Positions 60,287 to 64,000 of a DNA stretch of 64,000 bases are shown one piece after another. A model generated the notes under the pieces. It ran no database searches, was not told the DNA's origin, and saw only the letters and a list, made by a program, of their open reading frames with translations. Source of the DNA: Candidatus Phytoplasma solani (lineage in GTDB: Bacteria; Bacillota_I; Bacilli_A; Acholeplasmatales; Acholeplasmataceae). A program made the translations under genes and the position numbers. Where the stretch lies: the NCBI RefSeq assembly GCF_041729705.1, contig NZ_CP103788.1, positions 186,001 through 250,000 on the forward strand, given 5' to 3'. The stretch's first letter is position 1; each line of letters starts with the position of its first letter.

Positions 60287-62804
60287 GGGCGCCAAAGATG
60301 CCTAAATATCGTGTTATCTAACCAATATGCCAGTGCCGATAAACACTGAATGGATATGGTCGGTCCGTTAAACGAAAGAATAATGGATTACAGCAGACCA
60401 TAAAAGCGGATTGAGACGAAGTAGTTAGTCAAGAGGATACCGCCACCAAATTGTCCCATGGATAAGCCTGAAATGGTCTAAGAAGGAAAGCAGATGTAAT
60501 CTTAGAACCTAATACGCAAACTACTGAAGCCGTATAGTCCAGAGTCTAACAGGATATATTATTTGTCTTGGTTAGTTTATCTAATTAACAGAAAGCCTGG
60601 AATCTCACCGACAGTCAGGAAAGACGTTAAAACATAAGCGGTTACTTCACCTAAAGGACAAAGGTAGATATTTAGAGTAACTTGGAGAATCCTAAAAGCT
60701 AGTTATTTAATTAACAAGTCAAGGAATAAATGCCGAGACGCTCAAGGATAAAGAAGCTATTTAATAGTCGTGGATAATTCAAAGTTAACATTGGAATATG
60801 CTAACACAATGACCCACCAGGGCGAAGGTTAATAACCTTTACAAGGCGAAAGTAGCTAGTAATTTACTATTTATTCACTGTAATCAAGGAAGGAGTTGAT
60901 AAATATGTCAACAACTGTTTCAAATGAAACTAAGCTTTCGCGAACATTGAATAAGATCCTATATTGTTCTACAAATAACTATCCTCTAAAAAGAGAATTA
61001 CAGCAAGGAATGAATAATCTACATAACACGTTAATTGCATTTAACAAAATTGCAACCAACAAAGGTGCGGGTACACCTGGAATTGATGGTAATACAATTG
61101 ACAGTCTCAATCTTAAAAAATTAGAAAGATATCACAAGGAATACATCAGTAACAAGTACAATCCAAAGCCTGTTAAAAGAATATTCATTCCCAAAGACAA
61201 CGATAAGGTTAGACCTCTTGGAATACCTACCATAAAAGATAGAATAGTCCAAAGAAGCCTTGAACAACTCTTAACTCCTTATCTTGAAAATCAATTCTTA
61301 GAATGGAGTTTTGGATTTAGAACCAAAAAATCCTGTCTTGATGCAATCAAACGCGTCAAACAGAGATTTAAGGGAATTGATTATATCATCAAAATTGACC
61401 TTAAAGGTTATTTTGACACAATCAATCATGAAACTCTTATGAAAACCTTGACGAAGTTTATACGCAAGAATAAAACTCTTTCAACCATTAACAAGTGGTT
61501 AAAAGCTGGGTTCATGAAAGATGGCATCAAATACGAATCTTTATCTGGTTCTCCACAAGGAGGAATCATCTCCCCATTACTTGCCAATGTATATTTACAT
61601 TACATTGACATCAAAATGGACGAACTAATTAAAGAAGGAACACCAATAAGGAAAGCAAACCCAGGATATGGAAAAACATACCGTCAGGGAATGCATCATA
61701 AATTGGGGATTGATAGTCAAATTAACCTAAATCCAAAAACAAGAGTTGAATATATCCGATATGCCGATGATTTTATCATAGGAATTAAAGGGAAATATGA
61801 CAAAGCTGAAACTATTAAAAACCAAGTGACTCAATGGCTAGAACAAGATTTAAAACTGACAGTTAGTAAAGATAAATCAAAAATTGTAAAAGCCAATAAG
61901 GGCACAAGGTTTCTATCCTACATGATTAGGGTAAATCCAACCAGTAGTAAACTCACCGAAAAAACCCACAAAAAATCCCTAAACGGTCGGGTACAAATCC
62001 AAGTTCCCAAAGCAAAAGCCAAGGAATATGGATATGAATACAATTGGTTAAGAAGAGGAAAGGTTAAGCATGATGAAACATTAGCAAATAGGGACGAATT
62101 AGAAATAATACGCACTTATAAGACAATCGTACGTGGAATCATCCAATACTTTTGTTTAGCTAACAATCTAAATGCATTAACCCATCTAACCTATCTAGCT
62201 GAGTATAGTTGTTTGAAAACTTTGGCAAGGAAACACAAAACGGCAATTGCCAAAGTGCGAAAAAAGTTTAATCGTAGCACAACTTGGTCAATTCCTTATT
62301 TAAACAAAGGGAAAACCAGATATGAGTCATGGATTGTTTACCCTTGGGATAAGATTAAGAAAATGCGTAGTTGTAAGAAAAATCCCGATATCATCATCAA
62401 TCCTTATCTATTCCAAGGTCGTACGAATCTAACAGACCGCCTTAAAGCGGAAATATGTGAGAAATGCGGCAAAACAACCCAACTTCAAATCCATCACATT
62501 GGTACGGTTCGCAATGAAAACCGCAAAAGCGTGATGAATAAGAGTACAAAAGTGTTATGCATAGATTGTCATAGAAATATTACGAACCAACAAATGCATG
62601 ATATCAGATTAAATAACAAAATAAAAGAACAAAAAAGAATAAATAGCTAATCAGCCGTAAGGCAAAATTAGTTCTCGAAAGGGAGTAAATTATGGAAAGC
62701 CGTATGCTTGGAAACTTGCTCGTACGGTTTGGACGGGGGCTGATTGTAATACATACAATGGAAACGCAAATCCCATTGTTGAAACGCAATTAATCTATCC
62801 GTAT
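60287..62804 (+). mobile_element. Full-length group II intron
   Basis: The RNA part begins gggcgccaaagatgcc and ends ctatccgtat; the 5' end differs from the consensus GUGYG at the second base. Domain V is gccgtatgcttggaaacttg pairing with cgtacggtttgg near 62698-62733. A maturase gene lies in domain IV. The ends were set by comparing three copies and by the in-frame repair of ssb after removal. The intron is in sense orientation with its host gene, so it can splice. Confidence 0.9.
60905..62650 (+). CDS. ltrA: Group II intron reverse transcriptase/maturase
   Basis: I start at ATG 60905 after aaggaaggag; a TTG three codons upstream is in frame. The ~581-residue protein has RT motifs (GTPGIDGNTIDSLN, PLGIPTIKDRIVQRSL, FGFRTKKSCLDAIK, KIDLKGYFDTI, SGSPQGGIISPLLANVYLHY, catalytic IRYADDFIIG near residue 300), a maturase/thumb region, and a C-terminal HNH endonuclease (CEKCGKTTQLQIHHI, then CIDCHRNIT). 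It promotes splicing and target-primed retrotransposition. No frameshift or lost residue is visible, so it may also serve the ORF-deleted copy at 45995. Confidence 0.95.
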   Translation: MSTTVSNETKLSRTLNKILYCSTNNYPLKRELQQGMNNLHNTLIAFNKIATNKGAGTPGIDGNTIDSLNLKKLERYHKEYISNKYNPKPVKRIFIPKDNDKVRPLGIPTIKDRIVQRSLEQLLTPYLENQFLEWSFGFRTKKSCLDAIKRVKQRFKGIDYIIKIDLKGYFDTINHETLMKTLTKFIRKNKTLSTINKWLKAGFMKDGIKYESLSGSPQGGIISPLLANVYLHYIDIKMDELIKEGTPIRKANPGYGKTYRQGMHHKLGIDSQINLNPKTRVEYIRYADDFIIGIKGKYDKAETIKNQVTQWLEQDLKLTVSKDKSKIVKANKGTRFLSYMIRVNPTSSKLTEKTHKKSLNGRVQIQVPKAKAKEYGYEYNWLRRGKVKHDETLANRDELEIIRTYKTIVRGIIQYFCLANNLNALTHLTYLAEYSCLKTLARKHKTAIAKVRKKFNRSTTWSIPYLNKGKTRYESWIVYPWDKIKKMRSCKKNPDIIINPYLFQGRTNLTDRLKAEICEKCGKTTQLQIHHIGTVRNENRKSVMNKSTKVLCIDCHRNITNQQMHDIRLNNKIKEQKRINS

Positions 62805-62860
62805 AAATAGATTTTAATTTAGCAATCAACAATAAAGATAAAGTTCAGTATATCCCTTGA
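62805..62860 (+). pseudogene. ssb 3' exon, truncated at the rRNA promoter
   Basis: It continues the SSB OB-fold as IDFNLAINNKDKVQYIP and then hits TGA, which overlaps the TTGACA of the first rRNA promoter. The remaining OB-fold and tail are lost. The junction marks where PMU sequence was joined to the rRNA upstream region. Confidence 0.75.
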
Positions 62861-62885
62861 CATTATTTTTTATATATGATATAAT
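62857..62885 (+). promoter_or_regulatory. rRNA promoter P1
   Basis: Consensus TTGACA and TATAAT with a 17-bp spacer. Confidence 0.9.
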
Positions 62886-62915
62886 AAAAAAGTTTTGTAA
62901 AATATATTAATCATT

Positions 62916-62942
62916 AAAGGAACTACAAATTAGTCCTTTTTA
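62916..62942 (+). terminator. Hairpin with T run in the rRNA leader (1)
   Basis: aaagga and tccttttt pair around actacaaattag. It resembles a weak terminator and lies about 25 bp after the P1 start site. Confidence 0.5.
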
Positions 62943-63009
62943 ATATATTTACAATCATATTAAATTATATTTTTATTATATTTGAAATTATTAAAAAAAA
63001 TTCAAATAT

Positions 63010-63038
63010 TTGACATTTTTTTTTTTCTATGATATAAT
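63010..63038 (+). promoter_or_regulatory. rRNA promoter P2
   Basis: Consensus TTGACA and TATAAT with a 17-bp spacer, 153 bp downstream of P1. The two promoters and their hairpins look like a duplicated unit. Confidence 0.9.
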
Positions 63039-63079
63039 AAAAGAGCTTTGTTAAATATTATTAGTTTAGTTATGAATTT

Positions 63080-63104
63080 AAAGGACCCAAAAACAGTCCT
63101 TTTT
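63080..63104 (+). terminator. Hairpin with T run in the rRNA leader (2)
   Basis: aaaggac and gtccttttt pair around ccaaaaaca, the same design as the hairpin after P1. Confidence 0.55.
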
Positions 63105-63199
63105 AATGTTTTTAAAGTCGTATTACATTAAAAATTTTTTAATTACAACCATTAAATTAAAATATTTATTTAGCCATTTAATATATTATTTTAACTTTT

Positions 63200-63218
63200 T
63201 TGATCTTTGAAAACTGAA
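63200..63218 (+). promoter_or_regulatory. boxA-like antitermination site
   Basis: ttgatctttgaaaactgaa matches the leader element found before 16S genes of Firmicutes and mollicutes. NusB (801-1202) would act here. Confidence 0.55.
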
Positions 63219-63289
63219 GATGATACTTATTAATTTTTTAATTTAATTAAAATTTTTTCAATCAACTAGTTTGGTTGTAAAAAATACAA

Positions 63290-64000
63290 ACATACGAAGA
63301 GTTTGATCCTGGCTCAGGATTAACGCTGGCGGCATGCCTAATACATGCAAGTCGAACGGAAGTTTAAGCAATTAAACTTTAGTGGCGAACGGGTGAGTAA
63401 CGCGTAAGCAATCTGCCCCTAAGACGAGGATAACAGTTGGAAACGACTGCTAAGACTGGATAGGAGATAAGAAGGCATCTTTTTATTTTTAAAAGACCTA
63501 GCAATAGGTATGCTTAGGGAAGAGCTTGCGTCACATTAGTTAGTTGGTGGGGTAATGGCCTACCAAGACGATGATGTGTAGCCGGGCTGAGAGGTCGAAC
63601 GGCCACATTGGGACTGAGACACGGCCCAAACTCCTACGGGAGGCAGCAGTAAGGAATTTTCGGCAATGGAGGAAACTCTGACCGAGCAATGCCGCGTGAA
63701 CGATGAAGTATTTCGGTACGTAAAGTTCTTTTATTAGGGAAGAAAAGATGGTGGAAAAACCATTATGACGGTACCTAATGAATAAGCCCCGGCTAACTAT
63801 GTGCCAGCAGCCGCGGTAATACATAGGGGGCAAGCGTTATCCGGAATTATTGGGCGTAAAGGGTGCGTAGGCGGTTAAATAAGTTTATGGTCTAAGTGCA
63901 ACGCTCAACGTTGTGATGCTATAAAAACTGTTTAGCTAGAGTTGGATAGAGGCAAGTGGAATTCCGTGTGTAGTGGTAAAATGCGTAAATATACGGAGGA
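63290..64000 (+). rRNA. rrs: 16S ribosomal RNA, 5' part (runs off the window)
   Basis: The universal start gagtttgatcctggctcagg lies at 63300, followed by tgcctaatacatgcaagtcg, actcctacgggaggcagcag and gtgccagcagccgcggtaat in correct order. The variable region has cggaagtttaagcaattaaa, which I remember from stolbur/australiense-type (16SrXII) phytoplasmas. The mature 5' end is set approximately. About 710 of roughly 1,530 nt are present. Confidence 0.97.

Noticed and set aside
62604-62789. Leftward frame MRFNNGICVS (also at 46010-46270 on the plus strand)
   Set aside because: Both are the antisense of the group II intron 3' end (domains V-VI) and occur only because the intron copies are alike.

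Overview
The window comes from a phytoplasma ('Candidatus Phytoplasma', plant-pathogenic Mollicutes). The evidence is extreme A+T richness, UGA used as stop with UGG for Trp, housekeeping genes typical of the group (two RNase J-type proteins, nox, spxA, pduL, lon, degV), copies of potential-mobile-unit (PMU) genes (sigF-like sigma factor, ssb, dnaB, dnaG, ftsH), phytoplasma-type DUF2963 repeat proteins, and the first ~710 nt of a 16S rRNA gene at the right edge. From memory, the variable part of that 16S resembles the stolbur/australiense (16SrXII) type; I could not check this.

Layout. About 0.3-14.5 kb is read leftwards, apart from a small rightward secreted-protein cluster at 4.0-5.5 kb: nusB-sodA, nox, acpS, three promoter-terminator units carrying small membrane proteins, whiA-ligA, and a large repeat-containing surface protein. 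A 1.4-kb gene-poor zone (14.5-15.9 kb) separates this from mostly rightward genes: uvrA, tig-lon, plsY; a repeat-rich variable locus (24-29 kb) of DUF2963 and Pro/Asn-rich membrane proteins; an RNase J-like protein without its catalytic motif, degV, four tRNAs (Glu, Arg, Pro, Gly), an HAD phosphatase read leftwards, RNase J, a decayed group II intron, spxA, pduL, an HD-domain hydrolase, ksgA, spoVG and a P1B-4-type metal ATPase. Then comes PMU debris (43.2-48 kb), the infC-rpmI-rplT operon, an M42 peptidase, acpP, leuS, gmk-rpoZ, rsmH, more PMU debris with nested insertions, a full-length group II intron inside ssb, and a doubly promoted rRNA operon.

Themes. (1) One-base length differences in poly(A) runs break many reading frames, including a housekeeping peptidase; they may be real decay, transcriptional slippage, phase variation or assembly error. 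(2) Two promoter families carry poly(T) runs of different length close to the -10 box, a layout like mycoplasma phase-variable promoters. (3) Two Pro/Asn-rich membrane proteins share an almost identical N-terminal part but have unrelated C-terminal domains, and both sit inside the remains of DUF2963 genes. (4) Three group II intron copies show successive stages: intact with maturase, ORF-deleted inside a small composite element with two PMU ends, and decayed. Conceptual splicing of the intact copy restores the ssb frame exactly. (5) rplT encodes L20 fused through 20 perfect KEQ repeats to a Rho_N-like domain.
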